Of a DNA stretch of 9,589 nt, positions 1 to 6,640 are shown in pieces. The position numbers and the translations under genes are program-made. The notes below the pieces were generated by a model that worked only from the letters and a program-made list of their open reading frames with translations, made no database searches and was not told where the DNA came from. The stretch comes from Candidatus Heimdallarchaeota archaeon LC_3 (lineage in GTDB: Archaea; Asgardarchaeota; Heimdallarchaeia; Hodarchaeales; LC-3), in NCBI GenBank assembly GCA_001940645.1, contig MDVS01000155.1, positions 1 through 9,589 of the forward strand, given 5' to 3'. Position 1 is the first letter of the stretch, and each line of letters starts with the position of its first letter.

Positions 1-318
1 GGTCTAGTTGATGCGGATGGAAGTATATTCAATTATCAATATAATCAATATACTTTATGGAAAGTAGATTTGACTGGTAATAAATCAATTGTTACTGGGT
101 TTACAAAATATGTTAAAAAATCAAAAATTAAAACCAGAGCTAAACCAGTAAAAAACAAAAGAAGAGATGATTCTTATATGATTGGTTTCAATGGTTTATT
201 ATTACCACAAAAAGTAGCTACATTACTATATTATGATTCTAATATTCATCTTGATCGGAAAAAAGTTAAAGTCGGTCAATTATTACAACAAAAACATACG
301 AGGAATGAATTAAATTGA
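1..318 (+). CDS. C-terminal part of an unrecognised protein (5' end outside window)
   Basis: The reading frame is open from the first base of the window (visible start Gly-Leu-Val-Asp-Ala-Asp-Gly) to a TGA at 316-318, giving 105 visible residues. A TTG at 70 could serve as a start, but the frame upstream of it is uninterrupted and looks coding, so I treat the gene as cut by the window edge. The middle of the visible part is strongly basic, with many Lys and Arg around residues 33-55, and the C-terminus is also Lys-rich. No family is recognised. Its stop overlaps the TTG start of the next gene by four bases (TTGA), which suggests translational coupling. By position it belongs to the virion cassette. 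That role is inferred from the neighbours only. Confidence 0.7.
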   Translation, partial: GLVDADGSIFNYQYNQYTLWKVDLTGNKSIVTGFTKYVKKSKIKTRAKPVKNKRRDDSYMIGFNGLLLPQKVATLLYYDSNIHLDRKKVKVGQLLQQKHTRNELN

Positions 319-1025
319 CAGTAAAGAATCCGAATTTAGCTTATCTGGTAGCACCTTGGATCGATATTGCCACCAGCGTTTCTGCTAGTACAGCCTATTT
401 AATCAAAAGAGCATTAGAACAAATGGGTTATGTAGTCAAAGAATTTTACGGAATTTTGGATTGGAATTTTATCTTCACGAATCTTTTACCTTTACATGAC
501 CCTGGTGTGGTAATATATACTGGTCACGGACTTAAAGATAAATGGTTAGGTGACGATCCGTTTTTAGGTACTCTAACCACAGATCAGGCATATCTTCTCA
601 AAGATAGAGCTGTGATAGCTGTACCTAGTTGTTACACCGCTTCGGGTTTAGGAATTGAAGCTGTAAAAGAGGGAGCCAGATTTTATGTGGGTTCAAACGA
701 TCTCGTCTGGGTTGCATGGAATGAGTGGGATCACGAATATCGTAGAGATTTTGAATTCACTTGGTTTACTTTGGTAGTTAGTATATTAAACGGTATTTCT
801 CCTAAAGAATCATTAATAACTTATAAGGAATTATGCACTAGTATTGCTAAATACTATGAGGATAACAATTTACCCAATGGTGATTATTATGCTGGTCTAC
901 TTATTCATAATAGAGACCATATGGTTGTTTTGGGAAATGAAAATGATATTTTAGTTCCCCCAATTGCCTATGATCCGAAAGATATTCAACAGATTAATAA
1001 TAATCCATCTGTTAGTAGGTACTAG
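315..1025 (+). CDS. Caspase-like (clan CD) cysteine peptidase, putative
   Basis: This is a 236-residue protein with the hallmark layout of clan CD cysteine peptidases (caspase, gingipain/C25 and clostripain relatives). A hydrophobic strand runs into His-Gly (VVIYTGHG, His71-Gly72), and a second hydrophobic strand ends in the candidate nucleophile Cys106 (AVIAVPSCYTA). This is followed by GARFYVGSND at 120-129, which resembles the strand after the nucleophile in C25-like enzymes. There is no signal peptide and no obvious membrane segment, so it is probably cytoplasmic. The start is TTG at 315, supported by GAGG at 300-303 and the four-base overlap with the upstream stop; no in-frame ATG lies nearby. 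It sits between putative virion genes, so a role in processing capsid or tail proteins is possible, and host-directed proteolysis is an alternative. The fold is inferred from motifs and the substrate is unknown. Confidence 0.65.
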   Translation: MTVKNPNLAYLVAPWIDIATSVSASTAYLIKRALEQMGYVVKEFYGILDWNFIFTNLLPLHDPGVVIYTGHGLKDKWLGDDPFLGTLTTDQAYLLKDRAVIAVPSCYTASGLGIEAVKEGARFYVGSNDLVWVAWNEWDHEYRRDFEFTWFTLVVSILNGISPKESLITYKELCTSIAKYYEDNNLPNGDYYAGLLIHNRDHMVVLGNENDILVPPIAYDPKDIQQINNNPSVSRY

Positions 1026-1028
1026 ACT

Positions 1029-1415
1029 ATGTTAAAATCTTTTCTTTCATCTACTGATAATAATATTTTATCAGCTATGTGGAACAACAAATTAGCTTCA
1101 GCCGCAGGTCTTTTATGGTTGAAAAAAATGTTTAATCCAAACACAGATCCCAGAACATTAGAAATGTTGGCTGACATTATGATAATGCATGATCATAAGG
1201 ATATAGGTTTATATGACCACTTACATCATTGGTTAATAGGTTATTTGATGAAATCTCTTTCTCAATCAAAAAATCTTCCACCAAATCAAAGAAAAGCAAA
1301 AATAATTCAAGACTTATCCTATCTTGCAAATAATAGAAAGAGAAACGCATTTATCAGAGGACAAAATAATGGCAGAAGAAGTAAAGCTCAACGATTGGAG
1401 TATAAGCAATATTAA
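1029..1415 (+). CDS. Small unrecognised protein in virion cassette
   Basis: This is a 128-residue protein of no family I recognise. The N-terminal half is predicted helical with hydrophobic patches (AAGLLWLKKMF near residues 25-35). The middle carries a cluster of histidines and acidic residues (HDHKDIGLYDHLHH, about 54-67) that could bind metal. The last 30 residues are rich in Arg, Lys and Asn. The ATG at 1029 lies three bases after the previous stop, with a weak AGGT about nine bases upstream. The 3' end overlaps the fibre gene by 47 bases in another frame, and the fibre gene's Shine-Dalgarno lies inside it. Tight packing argues for a real co-expressed gene, perhaps a virion assembly or accessory protein, but that role is a guess from context. 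Confidence 0.6.
   Translation: MLKSFLSSTDNNILSAMWNNKLASAAGLLWLKKMFNPNTDPRTLEMLADIMIMHDHKDIGLYDHLHHWLIGYLMKSLSQSKNLPPNQRKAKIIQDLSYLANNRKRNAFIRGQNNGRRSKAQRLEYKQY
1357..1360 (+). promoter_or_regulatory. Shine-Dalgarno of the fibre gene
   Basis: The sequence AGAGG ends at 1360, eight bases before ATG 1369. It decides the start of the long downstream gene in favour of 1369 over the in-frame TTG at 1324. It lies inside the coding sequence of the preceding gene. Confidence 0.7.
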
Positions 1416-3918
1416 TATTCCTCCGTATATCAGGGAACTGATAGGTGGAAAAGGATTTGATTGGATTCCACAATTCGGGCAAGCAAATATTGGTAAAGAC
1501 AACGATACTCAAATAGTATTCAGATTACCATACAAAGAACCACCAATAGTGATATGTTCAGTATTACAGACAACTGATCCAAAAATATCCCCCTTATCTT
1601 ATAAATTTGAACCACTTGAGATCGTTTTACCAGAAATTACTTTAGGATCAATATCCGCTGTAGAAATGGAAATACCAGCTACAACAGCTGTAGCTATTAA
1701 AATACCAGAATTTATACTTGGAGATTTTCCAAAATTAGAATTACCCGATTTAAAATTCATAAAAAAAGCAATTACAATTGAAATTACGAAAACCCTTTCT
1801 AAAGTGGGTAAACTCGTAAAATCAACTTTCACATTTCCTCTACCACCTAAAATTGGCGCTTGGAACGTTGTTTGGTATCAAATGACATCTCCAGGAATAT
1901 ATGGAACTAAAATGATTGAAACTACGGGAAATGTGATTAAAGACCCAGCGGAACTTCCTGATGATGGTTTATCCTCCATAACTCAAGGAGTATCAGAATT
2001 ACCAACTATAGATGGATTATTTGAAATAGAAGAAATTGGAGATGATACCACTGAAGAATTAACAGCAGCTGAAATTCAAGCAGCTTTAGATTTACAAATA
2101 ACTGAATCAGCAGAAACATTTGAAGAACCAACTGGAGAAACTGTAGTTACAACTCCTTCTGGTGGAGGTGGAAGCGGAATATATTTTTTAGGTGGAAAAG
2201 AACCAATATTAAGTAATATTCCTTTAAGCGAGAATAATAATCAACAATTAGCTCGATCTGATATTTCTGTAATGTCTCTTCAAAAAATAAAAGTTAAACA
2301 TCTATCAGCCAAACCCCGTAGAGGTCTTTACAATGGTCGTAATTTAGGAATTTCCTTAGCTACTGAACCAGACACACTTCCAGCAAATTTTGATACCTTG
2401 AACGTAGAACGTAAAGATGGACAATTTACAGGCATGTTTGATTTTGATTTTGGAGAGCATGGAGTATTTGCTGGAGCAAGTAATAAAATAGGTTTTAAAG
2501 CTCAAGCTGAATTTGATGTGGAAAAAGTCACGAAGTTGTTTATGATGGCTGGAGGAGCTGAAGGATACAGAGTTTGGATTGGATCAAGTCTAGTAATTGA
2601 TAAATGGACTCAAAAATCTATTCCAGATCAAGAAATTGTATCATTTTCTCTCGATACTGGTGTTTATGTTATTACTTATGAATGGTGGAATTGGGATTCT
2701 AAAATCCCAGCTGTTTTTATTGCAACAATACCGCCACTAGTACCAAAAGAAATTGGAAAAATTCAATTCGATTTAGAAAATGCTTTAGAATTGGCGAATC
2801 TTAATGCTTGGAACTATATCAGAGATTCAATCAATAAAGTTTATGATGATTTACTTCCAGTATGGTCTATAGGTATTCCTCAAGTAACTTTTCCTGAAAT
2901 GATACTTATGAACGCAATTAACTTCACAGTGAAGATTAATAAAATTAAAGTAGCTCGTAAAACAGTCTTTAAGGGTAAAAGTTGGACTTTGAGAATTCCT
3001 AAATTAAGAATTCGACAATTTAAACTTTTGGCTGGTTCTACTCTTACTTTAGATTTAGCAGCCCCATTTATAGCCGCTAATAATGGAATATTTAATTTGA
3101 TGAGTATTTTCCCTCGTTGGTTTGGTAGATTTCAAGGTCGTGAGATTGGAAAACACGTCTCAGCTGGTTTAAATGCATTAGGAGGAGTTCTCCAATCAGC
3201 TTTTGATTTTGCTGTTTCAGCAGCTGAAGCTACAAATTCTTATATTGATACTACAATTGACGCTACTCAACAAATGGTCGAGGATGGATTAAAAAATTTA
3301 AGTGATTTTGTTAATGTTGCTTTAGAAGAATCTCTCAATAGTGTAAAAGATGGAGCTGAAAACGCACTTAATGATGTCTATGGAGAAATGGTTGAACAAA
3401 CTAACGCATTATCAACTGTAATTGGACAGGAATACGAAAAAGGACTAAATGAATTTAAAACTAAATTAGTATCTTCACTTGAGACTAATATTAATGAACT
3501 TGTAGGAAATATTTCTGACGGAGTAAACGAAAATGTGAATGAAGCTTTGGTAAATGTTAAATCATCTCTCGAATTATCAGTCAATGAAACACTTAATCAA
3601 ATGTTACAGGCTATAAATGAGAAAATTGACGTTCAGAACGAGAATCAGAGAACTTTGATAGAATCAGAATTAAATAGAATTTCAAAAATTACCACAGATA
3701 GATTAAATTATGTACTTTCAATTATTGTAACTGAAATATCTCGTGCTATGGGAATACCGCCTGGAACTGCAATAGTCCAATCTAATCCCTTTGATATTAC
3801 TACTACAGGTTTCAAATTACCAAGAAATGCTCATGGTTTAGTTGTAAATTGGTTTGCGATAGGTACACCCCAAGCAGAGGGCATAGCGACCAAAGCGATT
3901 AACGTGATTGACTTTTAA
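1369..3918 (+). CDS. Large virion fibre/spike protein with PA14-like domain and coiled-coil region
   Basis: This is an 849-residue protein. Residues 60-140 show alternating strand-like segments with recurring Ile/Leu-Pro-Glu motifs (VLPEITLG, IKIPEFILG, LELPDL). A Gly-rich linker (PSGGGGSG) follows near 263-270. Residues 319-455 resemble a PA14 carbohydrate-binding domain: GLYNG at the start, a centre reading GGAEGYRVWIGSSLVIDKW, then the GVYVITYEWWNW strand. A second strand-rich segment with IPQVTFPEM and LRIPKLRIRQ follows. Residues about 600-795 are long amphipathic helices with repeated V/I-N-E motifs (INELVG, VNENVNEAL, VNETLNQ, INEKID), as in a trimeric coiled coil. The rest is a compact C-terminal cap. 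No signal peptide is seen. The best reading is a host-recognition fibre, spike or baseplate protein on the virus particle. Its length, modular plan and place at the end of the cassette support this. The exact structural role is inferred. Confidence 0.65.
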   Translation: MAEEVKLNDWSISNINIPPYIRELIGGKGFDWIPQFGQANIGKDNDTQIVFRLPYKEPPIVICSVLQTTDPKISPLSYKFEPLEIVLPEITLGSISAVEMEIPATTAVAIKIPEFILGDFPKLELPDLKFIKKAITIEITKTLSKVGKLVKSTFTFPLPPKIGAWNVVWYQMTSPGIYGTKMIETTGNVIKDPAELPDDGLSSITQGVSELPTIDGLFEIEEIGDDTTEELTAAEIQAALDLQITESAETFEEPTGETVVTTPSGGGGSGIYFLGGKEPILSNIPLSENNNQQLARSDISVMSLQKIKVKHLSAKPRRGLYNGRNLGISLATEPDTLPANFDTLNVERKDGQFTGMFDFDFGEHGVFAGASNKIGFKAQAEFDVEKVTKLFMMAGGAEGYRVWIGSSLVIDKWTQKSIPDQEIVSFSLDTGVYVITYEWWNWDSKIPAVFIATIPPLVPKEIGKIQFDLENALELANLNAWNYIRDSINKVYDDLLPVWSIGIPQVTFPEMILMNAINFTVKINKIKVARKTVFKGKSWTLRIPKLRIRQFKLLAGSTLTLDLAAPFIAANNGIFNLMSIFPRWFGRFQGREIGKHVSAGLNALGGVLQSAFDFAVSAAEATNSYIDTTIDATQQMVEDGLKNLSDFVNVALEESLNSVKDGAENALNDVYGEMVEQTNALSTVIGQEYEKGLNEFKTKLVSSLETNINELVGNISDGVNENVNEALVNVKSSLELSVNETLNQMLQAINEKIDVQNENQRTLIESELNRISKITTDRLNYVLSIIVTEISRAMGIPPGTAIVQSNPFDITTTGFKLPRNAHGLVVNWFAIGTPQAEGIATKAINVIDF

Positions 3919-3922
3919 TTAA
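3915..3922. other. Convergent overlapping stop codons at a palindromic TTAATTAA
   Basis: The TAA of the + strand fibre gene (3916-3918) and the TAA of the - strand thioredoxin-like gene (3915-3917) share bases inside the palindrome TTAATTAA. There is no intergenic space and no GC-rich hairpin here, so the two transcription units must read into each other unless termination happens inside the genes. Confidence 0.85.
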
Positions 3923-4280
3923 ATATACTTCCACCAATCTCTTTCATTATAAATTCAGTCGCATTTGATAAAGGTTTTTCTTTTTGTGGAGTTGAAGGAC
4001 TAGAACTAGGTTTAGAATTTTTTCCAACAGTAGTACATTTTATCTCAGTTTCCAAATCATCCAACTCAAGTTCACAATATTTATCTCCATCTTTTCGAAT
4101 TACAGTGGGTGTACCAAGTACATCTAATTGATCGATTATATCCCATACTTTATCATCATCATTTAATTTATCAATCACAATTTCAGTTATATTTTTCATT
4201 TCTTCAGATTTTTTTTCCTTAAATGTAACACAGTGAGGACACGTTGAACTTGTAATTACGAATAATCCATCTTTCATCAT
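3915..4280 (-). CDS. Thioredoxin/glutaredoxin-like protein with disordered C-terminal extension
   Basis: This is a 121-residue protein with a thioredoxin-fold redox core. A first strand (GLFVITSS) leads into the active-site motif C14-P-H-C17, and the cis-proline segment G-T-P58-T-V-I follows at the usual distance. About 80 residues of core match a glutaredoxin-like mini-thioredoxin. Two further cysteines (69 and 82) lie beyond the core. A Ser/Pro/Lys-rich, probably disordered linker (about 87-104) leads to a short amphipathic tail (NATEFIMKEIGG). The first ATG (4280) overlaps the previous gene's TGA as ATGA, and a second ATG follows at 4277, so either may be used. It is the last gene of the - strand cassette. 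Its likely role is thiol-disulfide exchange in the cytoplasm, perhaps supplying reducing power or acting on a Cys-rich neighbour. The partner is unknown. Confidence 0.75.
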   Translation of the reverse strand: MMKDGLFVITSSTCPHCVTFKEKKSEEMKNITEIVIDKLNDDDKVWDIIDQLDVLGTPTVIRKDGDKYCELELDDLETEIKCTTVGKNSKPSSSPSTPQKEKPLSNATEFIMKEIGGSIFN

Positions 4281-4900
4281 ATCTTCTCAATCCGTTCGCA
4301 CTCAAAAACAATTTGTTGAGCAATTGATTTAATGTTACGAAATAAATTCTCATTAGCCACGTGCAATGCTTCTAAATCTATGTCTTTATCAGGAAGTGAA
4401 TGAAATCCAATCTGTCTACCGCCTCCAATTCGAGTTTGTAATATTCTATCTGTAAATGGTAAAAATATACTTTTTTGGTTCTTATCTTCACCCAAATAAC
4501 CAAATATTCCTCTCGGTCTTCCTTTAACAAAAATCATATCGCCATTGACATCTATTATTTCTTTATCTTTAGTCATACCAGTCATTGGAGAGGTTTTACC
4601 ACACATTAAGCAACCTAAATATTTCACTTCAGTTCCTTTAGCTTTAGCTTCTATTCTTCGAAATGTTTTGGATTCAATTGGTTTTAGATATTTTGGGATT
4701 TTTTCATATTTTTCGATTGTTCGAGGAGGGTGTGTTTGAGGTCTGATATATGATCGTGCTTCATCTTTCGTAAATCCTTTATCCTTTCTTTTTTTATTTT
4801 TTTGGCGAATTTCATAATTTTCAGATTGTTCGTTGAGTTGTAGTTCGTTTGATACATCATCAATAAGATCTTGTCCATCTAGATCTCCAGATTTACTCAT
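4277..4900 (-). CDS. Unrecognised CxxC protein, conserved-looking
   Basis: This is a 207-residue protein I cannot assign. The first 45 residues are charged and low in hydrophobics (acidic, then Lys-rich), probably disordered. A basic middle segment leads to a single C97-L-M-C100 knuckle followed by a strand-rich stretch (IIDVNGDMIFVKGRPRG, about 115-131) and IGGGRQIGFHSL (158-169). The C-terminus is helical with Cys201. A lone CxxC could be half of a zinc site completed by other residues or a redox pair. The next gene encodes a thioredoxin-like protein whose start overlaps this stop (ATGA), so the two proteins may work together. The ATG at 4900 has no clear Shine-Dalgarno. It lies 39 bases after the topoisomerase stop, with an AT-rich TATTATAATT just before it. 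Confidence 0.65.
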   Translation of the reverse strand: MSKSGDLDGQDLIDDVSNELQLNEQSENYEIRQKNKKRKDKGFTKDEARSYIRPQTHPPRTIEKYEKIPKYLKPIESKTFRRIEAKAKGTEVKYLGCLMCGKTSPMTGMTKDKEIIDVNGDMIFVKGRPRGIFGYLGEDKNQKSIFLPFTDRILQTRIGGGRQIGFHSLPDKDIDLEALHVANENLFRNIKSIAQQIVFECERIEKI

Positions 4901-4939
4901 AATTATAATAGTTACTGTGTTGTTCTTTTAGTTTGTTGT

Positions 4940-5713
4940 TTATTTTCGTTCTAAATATTGTTCTCGGGTTTTTCCTATACCATATTTAGGAAATCCACCA
5001 GTTCTGAGACGTAATCTCGCTATCATCGGATGAATATATGATTTATGAGCTGTATCAGCTTTTGGATCTAATTTTCCTTTTTTAAAATGACCCAATTCTT
5101 TGACGACTTCCTGTACAGCTTCCCTATATCCCATTTCTTTGTTAACCAACACTCGATCAATTAAAATCCGATTAGCATTATACGCTCTAATAGAATGAAC
5201 ATTTCTAGTACCTTTAGAATTTTTAATACGGGTAAGATCTTCTAATTTATCTTTAACATCTGAATTTGTTATTCCACAAAAAAGAGATTCACATCCCAAT
5301 TCTTTTTGTTTCAAAATAGCATTAACCCAAAATGGATCAGAGATCACTTTTGTTTGATGAACATCGTCTTTCGAATCTTCTTTATTTTGTCCTTTTCCCT
5401 TATATTCAAAAATTACAGTATTTCCTTTAGATCTAATATGCTCAGGTTTAATTGTAGAGACACCATAAGTACCAAATTCTCTTGAACCCTTTTCTGAACC
5501 AATTCTAAAACTAGCGTCTACAATTAATCCTAAAGCTATAGAACTAGCTCTATTATTATCATCAGCTGATAAAGCTCCTTTTTTAGTTCCTTCTTTAATT
5601 CTATCAATATTTCGATCTATAAGTTTCATACTTTTCCATTTGGAATTTTCTCTTCTGGAATAATTTTCGTGATTTAAGCCTTGAATAGACTTTATATCAT
5701 AAATACTACTCAT
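4940..5713 (-). CDS. Type IB DNA topoisomerase, minimal catalytic form
   Basis: This is a 257-residue protein of the type IB topoisomerase/tyrosine-recombinase fold, which breaks and rejoins one DNA strand through a 3'-phosphotyrosine. The five expected catalytic residues are present: Arg70 in FRIGSEK, Lys107 in EYKGKG, Arg176 in IRAYNAN, His209 in KELGH and the nucleophile Tyr226 in KSYIHP. TYGVSTIKPEHI at 82-93 matches the TopIB core. RAYNAN and the C-terminal GKTREQYLERK resemble the eukaryotic/archaeal branch (human RTYNAS, NKTQREKF). The enzyme is much shorter than cellular relatives: only about 45 residues precede the core and the N-terminal clamp domain is missing. The ATG at 5713 follows GGAG at 5724-5721 with a seven-base spacer and overlaps the previous gene by eight bases. 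The likely role is relaxing supercoils during virus DNA replication or transcription. A recombinase role is the main alternative. Confidence 0.8.
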   Translation of the reverse strand: MSSIYDIKSIQGLNHENYSRRENSKWKSMKLIDRNIDRIKEGTKKGALSADDNNRASSIALGLIVDASFRIGSEKGSREFGTYGVSTIKPEHIRSKGNTVIFEYKGKGQNKEDSKDDVHQTKVISDPFWVNAILKQKELGCESLFCGITNSDVKDKLEDLTRIKNSKGTRNVHSIRAYNANRILIDRVLVNKEMGYREAVQEVVKELGHFKKGKLDPKADTAHKSYIHPMIARLRLRTGGFPKYGIGKTREQYLERK

Positions 5714-6590
5714 CAACTTTCTCCTTTTTTGGTCTTTTTTGAATTTTCGATTTCTCTTCTTTAGTTATTTTAACATCTTTTGTATCTTCTTCTTCAAGTG
5801 GTCTAAGTTTATCTACTAAAAATATAGGAGCACAACCTTTCTTATCATCATCTGATAACGGTCTAAAAGTACCATTGGAATGAATAACCGAATCATCTCC
5901 TAAAAAGTAATAATCAAACCAATCATCATAAGAACCAAACCAAGCCATCTTATCTAATGTTGGTTGAACAGCGTCTGAACCTAAACCAACTTCAATTGGA
6001 TTTCCACAGATTGATAAAACAGATTGATCTTTTTCCTCATCCATTCCATCATAAGCCAGAGCTCTTAATTCTCTCCAGACACGTTTATATTCACTAAAAA
6101 TCATTTCTGTGTCGGTTTTTAATTTTGGTGGTTTACCATCAGATGTTTCTCCTTTCAACTCTCTGGCTATATCTAAAATTTCAGCTTCATTGAAATTATC
6201 AGTTATCAAAGCCATTTCTTTTTCGAGAGCTTTTCCTTTAGGATTCCATCTTCCAGCCTTTGAAACATCACAACTTTTAGTATTCTCAATTATACGGTTA
6301 TAAGTTGCCATCCGTTTAACTATTGATTGAAGATGTCTCGTTTTAGCGTCTTCGTCTGTGGTTATTGAATCATAATTCCCTATTCTACCTTTTATATCGG
6401 ATTTAAGGGTTGTAAGTAACCTCGCCTTGATTGTTGGAGGAATACAATATGTACCAGTTTTTCTTTCAGTTAAAATTCTATTACGAAATCTTACATCAAA
6501 ATCAGACTTTTCAGCTTTTCCCTGCTTTGTTACTATTTTCTCTTCTCGGGTTTTAGCTACAGATAATAAAGTTTGAAGTTGAGTACTCAC
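5706..6590 (-). CDS. Unrecognised 294-residue protein coupled to the topoisomerase
   Basis: The first 120 residues are highly basic and helical (TREEKIVTKQ, RFRNRILTERK, RHLQSIVKRMATYNR), which suggests nucleic-acid contact. The middle (about 130-185) is helical and mixed in charge. An aromatic stretch near 215-230 (KMAWFGSYDDWFDYYFLG) looks like a folded interaction surface. The last 35 residues alternate Glu and Lys and are probably disordered. No catalytic motif is recognised, and the Topoisom_I_N signature residues are not visible. The start is GTG at 6590 with no clear Shine-Dalgarno. The 3' end overlaps the topoisomerase start by eight bases (ATGAGTAG), so the two are probably translated together and may act together. 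Possible roles are a DNA-binding partner, replication initiator or structural protein. None is supported beyond context. Confidence 0.65.
   Translation of the reverse strand: MSTQLQTLLSVAKTREEKIVTKQGKAEKSDFDVRFRNRILTERKTGTYCIPPTIKARLLTTLKSDIKGRIGNYDSITTDEDAKTRHLQSIVKRMATYNRIIENTKSCDVSKAGRWNPKGKALEKEMALITDNFNEAEILDIARELKGETSDGKPPKLKTDTEMIFSEYKRVWRELRALAYDGMDEEKDQSVLSICGNPIEVGLGSDAVQPTLDKMAWFGSYDDWFDYYFLGDDSVIHSNGTFRPLSDDDKKGCAPIFLVDKLRPLEEEDTKDVKITKEEKSKIQKRPKKEKVDE
5721..5724 (-). promoter_or_regulatory. Shine-Dalgarno of the topoisomerase gene
   Basis: On the - strand AAAAAAGGAGAAAGTTGATG places GGAG seven bases before ATG 5713. It favours this ATG over the adjacent in-frame TTG at 5716. 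The site lies within the upstream gene, in its Lys/Glu-rich tail. Confidence 0.75.
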
Positions 6591-6608
6591 AATATACTAA
6601 CTTGAACT

Positions 6609-6633
6609 AGTATTGAAAAAGATTTTTAATACT
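6609..6633. repeat. AT-rich imperfect inverted repeat between genes
   Basis: AGTATT (6609-6614) pairs with AATACT (6628-6633), and AAAAA (6616-6620) with TTTTT (6623-6627). One base (G6615) is bulged, and GA lies at the centre. It lies in the 50-base gap between the methyltransferase stop (6641) and the GTG start at 6590. It could be a weak terminator, an operator, or a promoter element for the downstream pair, since its - strand reads TATTAAAAATC about 35 bases before the GTG. It could also be chance in AT-rich DNA. Confidence 0.35.
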
Positions 6634-6640
6634 ATGCGTT

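Noticed and set aside
1324..1368. TTG start 15 codons upstream for the fibre gene
   Set aside because: ATG 1369 has AGAGG eight bases upstream and gives a normal start, while the TTG has no Shine-Dalgarno and a longer overlap with the previous gene.
4545..4739. Small + strand reading frame opposite the CxxC protein gene
   Set aside because: It lies wholly antisense to a better-supported gene, shows no domain and has no Shine-Dalgarno. The same holds for the frames at 1599-1832, 3378-3584, 6109-6303, 7569-7838, 8706-8888 and 9238-9432.
4684..4940. Alternative - strand frame at 4684-4878 within the CxxC protein gene, rich in Lys
   Set aside because: It is a frame-shifted reading of the basic N-terminal region of the 207-residue protein, with no domain of its own.
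4940..5713. Ordinary tyrosine integrase
   Set aside because: HxxR, LGH and Tyr motifs are present, but RIGSEK, TYGVSTIKPEHI, RAYNAN and the C-terminal KTREQY match type IB topoisomerases much better. A recombinase role is kept only as an alternative.
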